Source: Falsiroseomonas stagni DSM 19981 (GTDB taxonomy: Bacteria; Pseudomonadota; Alphaproteobacteria; Acetobacterales; Acetobacteraceae). From it: a stretch of 64,000 nucleotides of DNA. Below, in pieces: positions 8,564 to 17,631 of this stretch; the first letter of the stretch is position 1; the number at the start of each line of letters is the position of its first letter. Position numbers and translations under genes: made by a program. Under the pieces are notes generated by a model that searched no databases, was not told the DNA's origin, and was given only the letters and a program-made list of their open reading frames with translations. The DNA lies in assembly GCF_900114315.1 (NCBI RefSeq), contig NZ_FOSQ01000007.1, positions 98,282 through 162,281 of the forward strand, given 5' to 3'.

Positions 8564-9502
8564 TCAGGCCCGCGGCGCCGCCGCAAGCGGGCGGGCCGGC
8601 CAGCCCCCGGCCTTGACGACATCACGCACCACGCGCCGCAGCAACGCCGCCACCGGATCGACGAGGTCCGGCTGCGCCGGCGCGGCCGCGGTGACCAGGG
8701 TCAGCTTCCAGTGCACGCGCGGGCGGAAGGGCACGCCGGCGAGTTCGCCCCGCGCCGCTTCCTGCGCGAAGCCGCCCCGCGTCAGCAGCGTGTAGCCCAT
8801 GCCGGCGCGCAGCAGCGCCCGGATCACGGAATGGTCGTCCACCTCCAGCCGCGGCGCGGGGGCGCCGCCTTCCTCCGCCAGCCAGTCATCCAGCAGGCGG
8901 CGGGATGCATTGGGCCGGCCCGGCAGGATGAGGGGCAGGTCGACCAGGTCGGCGGGCCTGGCATGGCCGCGCGCCAGGGCCGGCGCGCCTGGCGTGCCCA
9001 CCAGGCAGACCTCCTCCTCCGCCAGCGGCAACAACCGAAATCCCTTCTGCGGCAGGGGATCATGCACCAGGGCCAGGTCGACCCGGCCGCGCACCAGCCA
9101 GTCATGGATGGTGCCGGAAAAGCCGCCGAGGATGCGCAGCTGCACGCCGGGCAGCGCCTCCGCCATCCGCTCCGCCAAAGGCGGCACCAGCCAGCGCCCG
9201 GCGGCGGGGGGCACGGCGATGGCGATGGCGCCTGACGGCCCCTTGGCGGCACCGCGGATCTCGGCGCGTGCCTCGTCGAACTGGCGGAACACGGATTGCG
9301 CGCGGTCCAGCAGCACGCGCCCCGCTTCGGTCAGCGTGACGCCATGCCCGTGCCGGCGGAACAGCGCGCGGCCGACATCCAGTTCCAGCTTGCGGATCTG
9401 CCGGCTGACGGCGGGCTGGGAGATGCGCAGCGCATCGGCGCCCCGGCTGTAGGAACCGTATTCCGCCACCACCTGGAAGTAGCGCAGCGCGCGCGTATCC
9501 AT
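8564..9502 (-). CDS. LysR-family transcriptional regulator
   Basis: 312 residues. An N-terminal winged helix-turn-helix (about 1-60) contains ADALRISQPAVSRQIRKLE. A periplasmic-binding-like effector domain follows from about residue 90. It is divergent from the LLM oxidoreductase gene at 9618 and upstream of the M24 gene, so it probably controls one or both in response to a small molecule that the sequence does not reveal. The start ATG at 9502 gives the normal LysR N-terminus. Confidence 0.93.
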   Translation of the reverse strand: MDTRALRYFQVVAEYGSYSRGADALRISQPAVSRQIRKLELDVGRALFRRHGHGVTLTEAGRVLLDRAQSVFRQFDEARAEIRGAAKGPSGAIAIAVPPAAGRWLVPPLAERMAEALPGVQLRILGGFSGTIHDWLVRGRVDLALVHDPLPQKGFRLLPLAEEEVCLVGTPGAPALARGHARPADLVDLPLILPGRPNASRRLLDDWLAEEGGAPAPRLEVDDHSVIRALLRAGMGYTLLTRGGFAQEAARGELAGVPFRPRVHWKLTLVTAAAPAQPDLVDPVAALLRRVVRDVVKAGGWPARPLAAAPRA

Positions 9503-9532
9503 GCCTCGCTCGATCCAACATCTGGGTTATGG

Positions 9533-9581
9533 ACGCTATGCCGCTTATGCCTTTGACGCCAGGGTGGCGCGGCCATAGCGT
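9533..9581. promoter_or_regulatory. Divergent LysR/LLM promoter region with 8-bp inverted repeat
   Basis: ACGCTATG (9533-9540) is repeated inverted as CATAGCGT (9574-9581) in the 115-nt space between the LysR and LLM genes. LysR proteins usually bind such intergenic dyads to control themselves and a divergent target. The spacing is long and no single T-N11-A box stands out. Confidence 0.35.
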
Positions 9582-9617
9582 TTCCATCGAAGCAAGGCTT
9601 CGGCGGGAGATGAAGGC

Positions 9618-10679
9618 GTGAAGTTCGGGCTGATGACCCAGATCCAGATGCCGCGGCCCTGGACGGAAACAACGGAACGCCAGGGCTTCTGGAACTGCGT
9701 GACGCAGGCGGAGGCCGCGGATGCCGTGGGCTTCGAGCATTTCTGGATCACCGAGCAGCACTTCTTCATCGAGATCGGCCACTGCTCCCAGCCGGAGATG
9801 GTGCTGGCCGCGATCAGCCAGCGCACGAAGCGCATGCGGCTGGGCTTCGGCGTCATCCTGATGCCGGTCCACAACCCCTTCTTCATCGCGGAGCGCGTCG
9901 CGACCCTCGATGTGCTGAGCAATGGCCGCTGCGATTTCGGCGCGGGGCGCGGGACATCGCCCTATGTCGTCACCGGGCTCGGCCATGATCCCGCCAAGGG
10001 GCGGGAGATCGGGCGGGAATCCATGGAAGCCGTGCTGCGGATGCTGGAGAGCGACCTGTTCCCCGGCTTCAAGGGCGAGCATTTCGACCTGCCCGCGCGC
10101 CATGTCGTGCCCCATCCCATCCAGCGCCCGCATCCCCCGATCTGGGTCGCGGCCTCCACGCTGGAGACCTGGCAGCATGCGGGGCGGCAGGGTTTCGGCG
10201 TGATCGGGGTCAGCCGCTACACGCCGGAGGAAACGGCGCCCTCCATCGCCGCCTATCGGGAAGCGGTGGCCAAGGCGGATGCCTCCACCCTCGTCGCGCG
10301 GGTGCCGAACCCGCAGACCGGCGTCTTCGCGATCAGTTGCGTGCATGACGATGATCGCACGGGCCGCGACCTCGCCTGCGCCGCGGCACGCTGGTACTAC
10401 GGCGACAATGATGCGGAGCTGAACCGCGTGCGCTTCGCCACCGATGGCGGCGTCGGCAAGGTCAGCGACAAGATCGCCAGCCGCAGCAATGATGAGCTGA
10501 TCGAGGACGCGATGGCGATCGGCGGCAATCCCGACACGGTCTGCCGGCAGGTGGAGAAGTGGCAGAAGGTCGGCATCGACCAGATGATCTTCTTCCTCCA
10601 GGCCGGCAACACGACGCATGACCAGGTGATGCGGTCCATCGAGCTGATCGGCGAGAAGGTCATCCCGCGTTTCAGCTAG
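9618..10679 (+). CDS. LLM-class flavin-dependent oxidoreductase (luciferase-like)
   Basis: 353 residues spanning a complete bacterial-luciferase-like TIM barrel. Visible marks are the MKFGLMTQ first strand, EHFWITEQHFF near residue 48, a GFGVILMPVHNPFFIAER segment near 80, GRCDFGAGRG near 110, and PPIWVAAST near 175. Members use reduced FMN to oxygenate or oxidise small molecules; the substrate cannot be told from sequence. It is transcribed alone, divergent from the LysR gene. Confidence 0.9.
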   Translation: MKFGLMTQIQMPRPWTETTERQGFWNCVTQAEAADAVGFEHFWITEQHFFIEIGHCSQPEMVLAAISQRTKRMRLGFGVILMPVHNPFFIAERVATLDVLSNGRCDFGAGRGTSPYVVTGLGHDPAKGREIGRESMEAVLRMLESDLFPGFKGEHFDLPARHVVPHPIQRPHPPIWVAASTLETWQHAGRQGFGVIGVSRYTPEETAPSIAAYREAVAKADASTLVARVPNPQTGVFAISCVHDDDRTGRDLACAAARWYYGDNDAELNRVRFATDGGVGKVSDKIASRSNDELIEDAMAIGGNPDTVCRQVEKWQKVGIDQMIFFLQAGNTTHDQVMRSIELIGEKVIPRFS

Positions 10680-10767
10680 CGGCCGCAACCCCCTCGACAA
10701 GCGCTGCCCGCCGGGCGGAACATCGGGCCAAGCAAGGCCAACAGGGTTGGGGATGAGGAGAGCGGAC

Positions 10768-11829
10768 ATGAAGCTTCTGGGCAGGCGTGGCCTGGCGAAG
10801 GCCGGTCTTGCGACGGCGATGCTGGCAGCCCCGGGCAACGCCCGGGCGCAGGCGCTGCCGAAGGTGCGGATCTGGGGCGCCTCCGCGACGATCGAGGCCT
10901 ATCACGGCTTCCTCTTCCTCGGCATGCCGCTGGGCTTCTATCGGGACCAGGGGATCGACGCCGAATTCGGCACCGCCGCCGGCTCCGCCGCCACGCTCCA
11001 GCTTGTCGCCACCAACCAGGCGCAGCTCGGCTATGTGGGGATGGAGACGCTGATCCTGGCCAAGGCGCGCAACCCGACGCTGCCCGTCACCGCCGTCTAC
11101 CTCCAGGATCGCGGCAACATCTATGAGATCGTGGTGCCGGAGGACAGCGCCATCCGCTCCGTCGCCGACCTGCGCGACAGGAACCTCGGCGTCGCGAACC
11201 TGGCTTCCGGTGCCATCCCCTCCATCCGCGCCATGCTGGCCGATGCGGGGCTGAACCCGGATACGAGCATCGGCATGATCCCGGTGGGCAATGGCGCCGC
11301 TGCCGCCACCGCGCTGCGGGCCAACCGCGTGCAGGCGCTGTCGCTGTTCCGCGCGCAGCATGCGGTGATCGAGACGCTGGGCGTGAAGCTGCGCTACTTC
11401 CAGCGCGAACAGCCTTCCGCCGTGCTGATAGCCAACACCAATTTCCTGCGCAGCAACCCCGATGCCTGCGTGGCCGCGCTGCGCGGCGTGGTCGCGGGAT
11501 CCGTCTTCGCGCAGATCGCGCCCCAGGCGACGGTGCGCGAACACTGGAAGATGTTCGGCCGCCCGACCGGCATCAGCGAGGAGGAGGCGATGTCCCGCGC
11601 CACCCATGTGCTGACGCGCTCCGCCGAATTGTGGAAGCGCTGGGACGATGCGGCCACGCCCTGGGGCTCCATGACCAGGGAACAGTGGGACGCCATGCAG
11701 CAATTCATGGTGACGCAGAAGCTCATGGAACGCGCGATCGACAGCGGCACGCTGTTCAACACGGATCTGCTGGCCCGCGTGAACGCGATGGATACGGCAC
11801 CGGTCATCGCGCGGGCCCGTGCGGCCTGA
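10768..11829 (+). CDS. ABC transporter substrate-binding protein (NMT1/SsuA/TauA-like)
   Basis: 353 residues. GAGGAG 7 nt before the ATG at 10768 fixes the start. The N-terminus has paired arginines (LGRRGLAK) before a hydrophobic stretch ending near ARAQA, so export by Tat or Sec with cleavage near residue 29. The mature part is a two-lobed NMT1/THI5-like periplasmic binding protein (AYHGFLFLGMPLGFYRDQG; ADLRDRNLGV). First gene of a binding protein-ATPase-permease operon of the nitrate/sulfonate/taurine type. The ligand is not deducible. Confidence 0.9.
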   Translation: MKLLGRRGLAKAGLATAMLAAPGNARAQALPKVRIWGASATIEAYHGFLFLGMPLGFYRDQGIDAEFGTAAGSAATLQLVATNQAQLGYVGMETLILAKARNPTLPVTAVYLQDRGNIYEIVVPEDSAIRSVADLRDRNLGVANLASGAIPSIRAMLADAGLNPDTSIGMIPVGNGAAAATALRANRVQALSLFRAQHAVIETLGVKLRYFQREQPSAVLIANTNFLRSNPDACVAALRGVVAGSVFAQIAPQATVREHWKMFGRPTGISEEEAMSRATHVLTRSAELWKRWDDAATPWGSMTREQWDAMQQFMVTQKLMERAIDSGTLFNTDLLARVNAMDTAPVIARARAA

Positions 11830-11833
11830 TCGG

Positions 11834-12628
11834 ATGGAGCACGCCGGAGGGGGCGGCGCGGCGCTCGAGATCCGCGGCCTCCGCATGGTGTACCGGCGCG
11901 GGGATGCGGCGGTGGAAGCGATCGCGGGCCTCGACCTCGATGTCGCGGACCGGGAATTCGTCGCCATCGTCGGTCCCTCCGGCTGCGGGAAATCCACGCT
12001 GCTGAAGCTGGTCACGGGCCTGCGCCAGGCGACGTCCGGCCGCATCACGCTGCATGGGCGGCCGGTGGCCGGGCCGCGGCCGGATGTGGGGATCGTGTTC
12101 CAGTCGCCGGTGCTGTTCCCCTGGCGGACGGTCCTGGACAATGTCCTGCTTCCGGCCGATGTGCTGAAGCTTCCCCGCGCGCAATACACGGACCGTGCGA
12201 AGGAATTGCTGGAACTCGTCGGCCTCGGCGGGTTCGAGACGATGTACCCCCAGGAACTGTCCGGCGGCATGCAGCAGCGCGCCGCCATCGCCCGGGCCCT
12301 GGTGCATGACGCGCCGCTGCTGCTGATGGATGAGCCCTTCGGCGCGCTGGACGCGATGACGCGGGAGCAGATGAACCTGGAACTTCAGCGCATCTGGGCA
12401 GCCAGCCGCAAGACCGTGGTCTTCATCACCCATTCCATCGCGGAAGCCGTCTTCCTGGCCGACCGCATCGTCGTGATGTCCCCCCGCCCCGGCCGGATCC
12501 TGGAGATCATCAGCAACCCGATGCCGCGGCTGCGCACCATGGAGGACACCTTGAGCCCCGAATTCGGCGCCATGGTCCATCATGTGCGTGGCCTGCTGGG
12601 CGGCGGCGGAACGGGGGCGGCGCTGTGA
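11834..12628 (+). CDS. ABC transporter ATP-binding protein (SsuB/TauB-like)
   Basis: 264 residues. Walker A GPSGCGKST near residue 51, Q-loop in VFQSPVLFPWRTVLDN, signature LSGGMQQRAAIARAL near 140, Walker B LLLMDEPFGALDA near 160 and the switch histidine in FITHSIAEA. FPWRTV after the Q-loop is typical of the nitrate/sulfonate/taurine group. It starts 4 nt after the binding-protein gene and its stop overlaps the permease start. It powers the importer from the cytoplasmic face. Confidence 0.93.
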   Translation: MEHAGGGGAALEIRGLRMVYRRGDAAVEAIAGLDLDVADREFVAIVGPSGCGKSTLLKLVTGLRQATSGRITLHGRPVAGPRPDVGIVFQSPVLFPWRTVLDNVLLPADVLKLPRAQYTDRAKELLELVGLGGFETMYPQELSGGMQQRAAIARALVHDAPLLLMDEPFGALDAMTREQMNLELQRIWAASRKTVVFITHSIAEAVFLADRIVVMSPRPGRILEIISNPMPRLRTMEDTLSPEFGAMVHHVRGLLGGGGTGAAL

Positions 12629-13401
12629 TGGCCAGGTTGCGGCACGCGGCGCTGCCGCTGACTGTCTTCGTCATCTTCCTCGCGGTGTGGGAAGCGATCA
12701 TCCGGGGGCTGGAGGTCCCGTCCTACCTGGTGCCCGCGCCCAGCGCCGTGGCGGGCGCCTTCTGGCGCGGCTTCACGCAGGCGCGATACCTGGACCACGC
12801 GATGATCACCGGCTTCCAGGCCATTGCCGGCTTCATCGCGGGCAGCCTGCTCGGCATCGCGATCGGCGCGATGGTGGTGGTGTTCCCTGTCGCGGAGCGG
12901 ATCGTCTATCCGTACATCGTCGCCTTGCAGACCGTGCCGAAGGTCGCCGTGGCGCCGCTGATCATCGTGTGGTTCGGCTTCGGGATCGAAAGCAAGATCG
13001 TCATCGTCGCGCTGGTGTCGCTGTTCCCGGTGCTGGTGAACGTCATCGCCGGGCTGAAGGCGGTGGACCAGGACAGGCTGGACCTGATGAGCGCACTCGG
13101 CGCCACGCGCTGGCAGATCATGCGCTACCTGCGGCTGCCGAACGCCCTGCCCTTCGTCTTCGCCGGGCTGAACACCGCCATCGTGTTCAGCGTCATCGGC
13201 GCGATCGTGGGTGAGTTCGTGGGCGCCAACAAGGGCATCGGCTTCCTGATCCTGCAGGCGAACTTCGCGCTCGACATCGCGGCGGCCTTCGCCCTGTTCG
13301 TCGTTCTCTCCATCATGGGCGTGACCATGCATGCCACGCTGCAATGGATCCAGCGGAAGGTGGTGTTCTGGTCGCGCGCGGAGGAGCATTTCCGCCCCTG
13401 A
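12628..13401 (+). CDS. ABC transporter permease (SsuC/TauC-like)
   Basis: 257 residues with about six membrane helices. The conserved EAA loop that docks on the ATPase reads DLMSALGATRWQIMRYLRLPNALP near residue 150-175. The start is ATG at 12628, overlapping the upstream TGA by one base; a GTG one codon earlier is also possible. Last gene of the importer operon; a LysR gene follows on the same strand after 91 nt. Confidence 0.92.
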   Translation: MARLRHAALPLTVFVIFLAVWEAIIRGLEVPSYLVPAPSAVAGAFWRGFTQARYLDHAMITGFQAIAGFIAGSLLGIAIGAMVVVFPVAERIVYPYIVALQTVPKVAVAPLIIVWFGFGIESKIVIVALVSLFPVLVNVIAGLKAVDQDRLDLMSALGATRWQIMRYLRLPNALPFVFAGLNTAIVFSVIGAIVGEFVGANKGIGFLILQANFALDIAAAFALFVVLSIMGVTMHATLQWIQRKVVFWSRAEEHFRP

Positions 13402-13492
13402 CCGGCCGGCGCCTTGGCGCCATCGCCCCTTGCCTTCCCTGGCGCGCCGTCTTCCTATCCACGGGGGAAACGAGAAGAAGTCAGTCCCGGCC

Positions 13493-14401
13493 ATGCAGAC
13501 CCTGCGCACGATGAGCCTGTTCGCCGCGATCGCGCATCACGGCAGCCTCTCGGCCGCCGCGCGGAAGCTGGGGCTGTCACCCGCCTCCGTGTCTCGCCAG
13601 ATCACGGCGCTGGAGGAACAGCTCGGCGCCCGCCTGCTCAACCGCACCAGCCGCAGCATGACGCTGACCAGCACCGGTGAGATCTTCCTGCGCCATGCCG
13701 AGAACATCCTGCATCAGGTCGAGGAGATGCAGGTCGAGGTCAGCCAGCGGGAACAGCAGCCCTCCGGCCTGCTGCGCGTGCATTCCCGCATGCTGGTGGG
13801 AACGCTGGTGCTGATGCCGAACCTGCCGCGCTTCCTCCAGGCGCATCCGCAGATCACTGTCGAACTGGCGATGTCGAACCACGCCATCGACCTGGCGGAG
13901 CGCAATGTCGATGTCGACATCCGGATCGGCAAGCTGACGGAAAGCGCGCTGATCGCGCGGCGCCTGGCGACCAGCGAACGCGTGGTCTGCGCCGCGCCCG
14001 CCTACCTCGCCGGCCGGCCGGCGATCCGCGAACCCGCCGACCTGATGCGGCAGAACTGCCTCACCTACCGCCTCGGCATGGGCCGGACCGTCTGGCGCTT
14101 CGTCGATGCGGCGGGGCAGACGGCGGAGGTGCCGGTCACAGGGTCTCTCACCACCGACAACGGCCCCGCTTTGCACGCCGCGGCGCTGGCCGGGCTCGGC
14201 ATCGCGCTGATGCCGGACTGGTCGGTGCGGGAGGATATCCGCGCCGGCAGGCTGGTGCGCCTCTTCGCCGGCCATCGCGCCAGCCACCTGGAATTCGAGA
14301 ATGGCGTCTTCGCGGTCTACCAGCGCAGCCGCCACCTCTCGGCCCGCGTGCGGGTCTTCGTCGATTTCCTCGTGGAGATCTTCAAGGACGCGGAGCGCTA
14401 G
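13493..14401 (+). CDS. LysR-family transcriptional regulator
   Basis: 302 residues with an N-terminal HTH (LSAAARKLGLSPASVSRQI, about 17-35) and a full effector domain. LNRTSRSMTLTSTGE and the SxTTDNGPALHAAALAGLGIALMP stretch are typical of the large LysR group related to DsdC/GcvA-like and aromatic regulators. The ATG at 13493 follows GAAGAAG at distance. It is downstream of the ABC operon and convergent with the MBL-fold gene, so its target is not clear from position. Control of the neighbouring importer is the simplest guess. Confidence 0.92.
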   Translation: MQTLRTMSLFAAIAHHGSLSAAARKLGLSPASVSRQITALEEQLGARLLNRTSRSMTLTSTGEIFLRHAENILHQVEEMQVEVSQREQQPSGLLRVHSRMLVGTLVLMPNLPRFLQAHPQITVELAMSNHAIDLAERNVDVDIRIGKLTESALIARRLATSERVVCAAPAYLAGRPAIREPADLMRQNCLTYRLGMGRTVWRFVDAAGQTAEVPVTGSLTTDNGPALHAAALAGLGIALMPDWSVREDIRAGRLVRLFAGHRASHLEFENGVFAVYQRSRHLSARVRVFVDFLVEIFKDAER

Positions 14402-14408
14402 TCGCCGC

Positions 14409-15395
14409 CTATAGCGGGGATCGCCACATCGCGGGCACGAAGCCGTAGCCCTCACTCCGCCGCGCGACATGGCCGATGCCCGGGAAGCCGAGATGCGATC
14501 CCGCGATGACGATGCGGTCCGTCGCGGCCATGTCGAAGATGCGCGTGCGGGTGCGCGCGGCCAGGTCCGGGTCGGAGTCAAAGGAGATGGACCAGTCCGG
14601 CCGCGCGAATTGCAGCGTCTGGCTGTGCACCACATCGCCCCACATCAGGAACTGCGCGCCGCCGGAGGCGACATGCACGCCGAGGTGCCCGGGCGTATGG
14701 CCCGGTATGGCCAGGGTCCGAACCCCCGGCGCCACTTCCGTCTCCGTCCCGATCCGGCGCAGGCGGTTGCCATAGGCGGCCAGCACGGCGCGGGCCGGGC
14801 CGAAGAAGGGGCTCAGCGGCGCCGGCGCGCGCGTCTCCTCCCCCGTGTCGGACCAGTAGGCGGCCTCCGCTTCCGCGACCAGCACCTCGGCGCGCGGGAA
14901 CAGCGCGGCGCCGTCGGCGGTCAGCATCCCCGCGGCGTGGTCGCGGTGCAGATGCGTCAGCACCACCGCATCGATGTCCTGCAGCGTCACGCCCGCCGCG
15001 CGCAGGTTGCGCGGGATCTGGCCGAGTGCCGGTCCCAGCGCCGCGGCGGCACCGGCATCGACCAGGACCAGGCGGCTGCCCGTATTGACCAGGAAGGCGT
15101 TGACGGCCAGCGGCACGCCACCGGGCGCATCGAAGGCTTCCGCCTTCAGCCGCGTGCCGATCGCGGCATCGTAGCGCTGGAACAGGTTGGGCAGCGCCGC
15201 ATCGGGGAAGGCGAGGTTGCCGTCGAGCAGCGCCGTCACCTCGATATCGCCGACACGGTGGCGGTAGAAGCCGGGCGCCTGTTCGGTGGCGCGCGGCACC
15301 GCGGCGCCGGCCGGGATGATGGTGCCGCCCAGCGCGGCCACACCAGCCAGGCTGCCCAGCAGCAGGCCGCGGCGCGGCAGGTTCATCCCGTCCAT
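14409..15395 (-). CDS. Exported MBL-fold metallo-hydrolase
   Basis: 328 residues from the ATG at 15395, which has GGGGAG 5-6 nt upstream. NLPRRGLLLGSLAGVAALGG is a Tat-type leader, so the enzyme should be periplasmic. The zinc motif THLHRDHAAG lies near residue 150, further ligands are the histidine in PGHTPGHLG near 235 and the aspartate in MWGDVVHS near 255. The family covers lactonases (including N-acyl-homoserine lactonases), arylsulfatases and related hydrolases. It lies 16 nt downstream of a Bug receptor gene, so the pair may take up and hydrolyse one compound. Confidence 0.88.
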   Translation of the reverse strand: MDGMNLPRRGLLLGSLAGVAALGGTIIPAGAAVPRATEQAPGFYRHRVGDIEVTALLDGNLAFPDAALPNLFQRYDAAIGTRLKAEAFDAPGGVPLAVNAFLVNTGSRLVLVDAGAAAALGPALGQIPRNLRAAGVTLQDIDAVVLTHLHRDHAAGMLTADGAALFPRAEVLVAEAEAAYWSDTGEETRAPAPLSPFFGPARAVLAAYGNRLRRIGTETEVAPGVRTLAIPGHTPGHLGVHVASGGAQFLMWGDVVHSQTLQFARPDWSISFDSDPDLAARTRTRIFDMAATDRIVIAGSHLGFPGIGHVARRSEGYGFVPAMWRSPL

Positions 15396-15411
15396 GTCTC
15401 TTCTCCCCGTT

Positions 15412-16398
15412 TCATTCCGCACGGATGTTCGCCCGTTGGATGGCGTCCCGCCATTCCGCGATGTCGCGGCGCAAGGTGGCGCCGAATTCCTCCGGCCCCA
15501 GGCCGCGCGGCACCATGCCGAGGGGCATCAGCCGCTCCCGGAAACCAGGTTCGGCCAGGGAGGCGCGTACCGCCTCCGCCATCCTCGCCTGGATCTCCGG
15601 CGGCAGCCGCGCTGGGGCCAGCAGGCCCAGCCAGAATTCATTCGCGAAGTCCGGCAGGCCGCTTTCGACGATGGTCGGCACCTGCGGCAGCAGGGGCGCG
15701 CGTTCCGCGCTGGTCACGGCCAGCGCGCGCAGGCGCCCATCCTCCACCAGGGCGCGGGAGCCCGGGATGGTGTCGAAGATGAACTGGATCTCGTTCTGCA
15801 TCAGCGCGGTCACGGAAGGGCCGCCGCCGCGATACGGGACATGCACCATCTGCGCGCCGGCGCGCAGCGCGAACAACTCCCCGATCAGATGGCCGGAGGA
15901 CCCTGTACCGGCGGAGCCGAAATTGACCTTGCCCGGATTGGCGCGCGCGAAGGCCACCAGCTCCCCCACATTGCGGGCGGGCAGCGCGGGATTGACCACC
16001 AGCAGATAGGGCCCGGTGACGAGGAGCGAGACCGGCACCAGGTCCGTGAGCACATTGTAGGGCAGGTTCTGCTTGAAGCTCGGCTCCGTCGCCAGGACGG
16101 AGGTGTGGAACAGGAAGGTGGTGCCATCCGGCGCGGCCCGGGCCACGGCTTCCGTCCCGATGGAGCCGGCGGCGCCGGCGCGGTTCTCCACCACCACGGG
16201 CTGGCCGAGGCGGTTCTGCAATTCGCTGGCCAGCAGCCGCGCCACCGGGTCGGTGGAGCCGCCCGGGGGATAGGGGACGATGATGCGGATGGGGCGGTCC
16301 GGCCAGCGCGGCTGCGCCTGCGCGGCGGGCAGCAGCGCCGGCATGGCGGCGGTGATGCCCAACAGACGAACAGCCTGCCTGCGGCCGAGCTTGCGCAT
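15412..16398 (-). CDS. Bug-family tripartite tricarboxylate receptor (periplasmic)
   Basis: 328 residues from the ATG at 16398 with GGGGGAA upstream. Paired arginines and a hydrophobic leader end near AAQAQ. The Bug signature RPIRIIVPYPPGGSTDPVAR follows directly, with APDGTTFLF near 90 and HVPYRGGGP near 195. Bug proteins bind carboxylates or amides for tripartite tricarboxylate transporters or for sensing. No TctA/TctB partner is encoded nearby. Operon partner is the MBL-fold hydrolase. Confidence 0.92.
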   Translation of the reverse strand: MRKLGRRQAVRLLGITAAMPALLPAAQAQPRWPDRPIRIIVPYPPGGSTDPVARLLASELQNRLGQPVVVENRAGAAGSIGTEAVARAAPDGTTFLFHTSVLATEPSFKQNLPYNVLTDLVPVSLLVTGPYLLVVNPALPARNVGELVAFARANPGKVNFGSAGTGSSGHLIGELFALRAGAQMVHVPYRGGGPSVTALMQNEIQFIFDTIPGSRALVEDGRLRALAVTSAERAPLLPQVPTIVESGLPDFANEFWLGLLAPARLPPEIQARMAEAVRASLAEPGFRERLMPLGMVPRGLGPEEFGATLRRDIAEWRDAIQRANIRAE

Positions 16399-16495
16399 CG
16401 ACGTTCCCCCCTTCTCGTCCCGTGCCGCGTCGCGACCGGGTTGCGGGAACGTTAGGCATGGCGCGCGGCCAGGTGAATGTCGTTCCTGGGCACGG

Positions 16496-16589
16496 CATCC
16501 TTGCGCCCGGTGAAAGGATGGTGGCCCGGCGGGGCGGCGGTCACCGCGGCGTTGCATCCAGAGCAAGGATGCTGCTCATCCGCTGGATG
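16496..16589. promoter_or_regulatory. Three inverted CATCC/GGATG pairs between divergent Bug genes
   Basis: The 250-nt divergent region holds six CATCC or GGATG half-sites arranged as three inverted pairs: 16496-16500/16516-16520, 16555-16559/16567-16571 and 16577-16581/16585-16589. Flanks extend some pairs (CATCCTT/AAGGATG; GCATCC/GGATGC). Such clustering is a plausible operator array for both Bug operons. No regulator gene is adjacent. Confidence 0.45.
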
Positions 16590-16648
16590 TTGTCGGGCAG
16601 CACCCCCCGCCGCAACACTTCGCGGACCAGAACGGGAGGACGGCAAGG

Positions 16649-17626
16649 ATGCAGGCAACCCGCCGCGCGGTATTCGGCATGGGGGCGGGGCTGGCCCTGT
16701 CCTCCCCTGCCCTCGCCCAGGGCACGGCGCCCTTCCCGAGCCGCCCCATCCGCTTCGTCGTCCCCTTCGCCCCGGCCGGCGGCAGCGACATCGTCGCGCG
16801 GCTCCTGGTCGAGGAACTGGCGCCGCGGCTCGGCCAGCCGCTGGTGGTGGAGAACCGTCCGGGCCAGGCGGCTTCCGTGGGCGCCGCGCATGTCGCGCAG
16901 CAGCCGCCGGATGGCTACACCATCCTGATCTGTACCCCCGGGGTGCAGATGACGAACCCCTTCCTCTACAGCAACCTGCCCTATGACGCCGAACGCGGCT
17001 TCACGCCGATCGTCCACATCGCCTACCTGCCCAACATCCTGGTGGTGCATCCGTCGCTGCCCGCGCGCAGCGTGGCGGAATTCGTGGCCCATGCCCGGGC
17101 CAATCCGGACCGGCTGAGCTTCTCCTCCACCGGGCCCGGCAGTTCCAGCCACCTGGCGATGGAATTGTTCATGAGCATGAGCGGCACGCGCATGACTCAT
17201 GTGCCCTATCGCAGTTCCGGCCAGGCGCTGACGGATCTGATGGCGGGGCGCGTGGACGCCAGCCTCGACAGCTTCGCGGCGATGATCCCGGCGGTGCGCG
17301 CCGGCAGTCTCCGCGTCCTCGGCATCTCGACCGAAAGGCCGCTGGAGGATCATCCGGAAATCCCGGCCATCGCCGCCACCCTTCCGGGCTATGAGGGCAC
17401 GACACTGCTCTACATGGTCGGGCCGGCCGGCATCCCGGCACCCATCGTGCAGCGGCTGAACACCGCCTTCAACGAGGTGCTGGCCCTGCCCCGCATCCGG
17501 GAACGGTTCCGGGAGATGGGCATGGCCGCGTCCGGCGGCACGCCGGAGGAACTGGCGCAGGTCATCGCGGAAGGCCGAACGAAATGGCGCGGCGTGATCG
17601 AACGCGCCAACGTCAAGCTGGATTGA
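16649..17626 (+). CDS. Bug-family tripartite tricarboxylate receptor (periplasmic)
   Basis: 325 residues. A short leader with paired arginines ends at PALAQG near residue 25. The Bug hallmarks are RPIRFVVPFAPAGGSDIVAR, a QPPDGYTILI strand and THVPYRSSG near 190. It heads a five-gene run with an enoyl-CoA hydratase, two MaoC-like proteins and a CoA transferase, so its ligand is likely an organic acid degraded as a CoA thioester. It is divergent from the other Bug gene at 15412. Confidence 0.92.
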   Translation: MQATRRAVFGMGAGLALSSPALAQGTAPFPSRPIRFVVPFAPAGGSDIVARLLVEELAPRLGQPLVVENRPGQAASVGAAHVAQQPPDGYTILICTPGVQMTNPFLYSNLPYDAERGFTPIVHIAYLPNILVVHPSLPARSVAEFVAHARANPDRLSFSSTGPGSSSHLAMELFMSMSGTRMTHVPYRSSGQALTDLMAGRVDASLDSFAAMIPAVRAGSLRVLGISTERPLEDHPEIPAIAATLPGYEGTTLLYMVGPAGIPAPIVQRLNTAFNEVLALPRIRERFREMGMAASGGTPEELAQVIAEGRTKWRGVIERANVKLD

Positions 17627-17631
17627 GCGCC

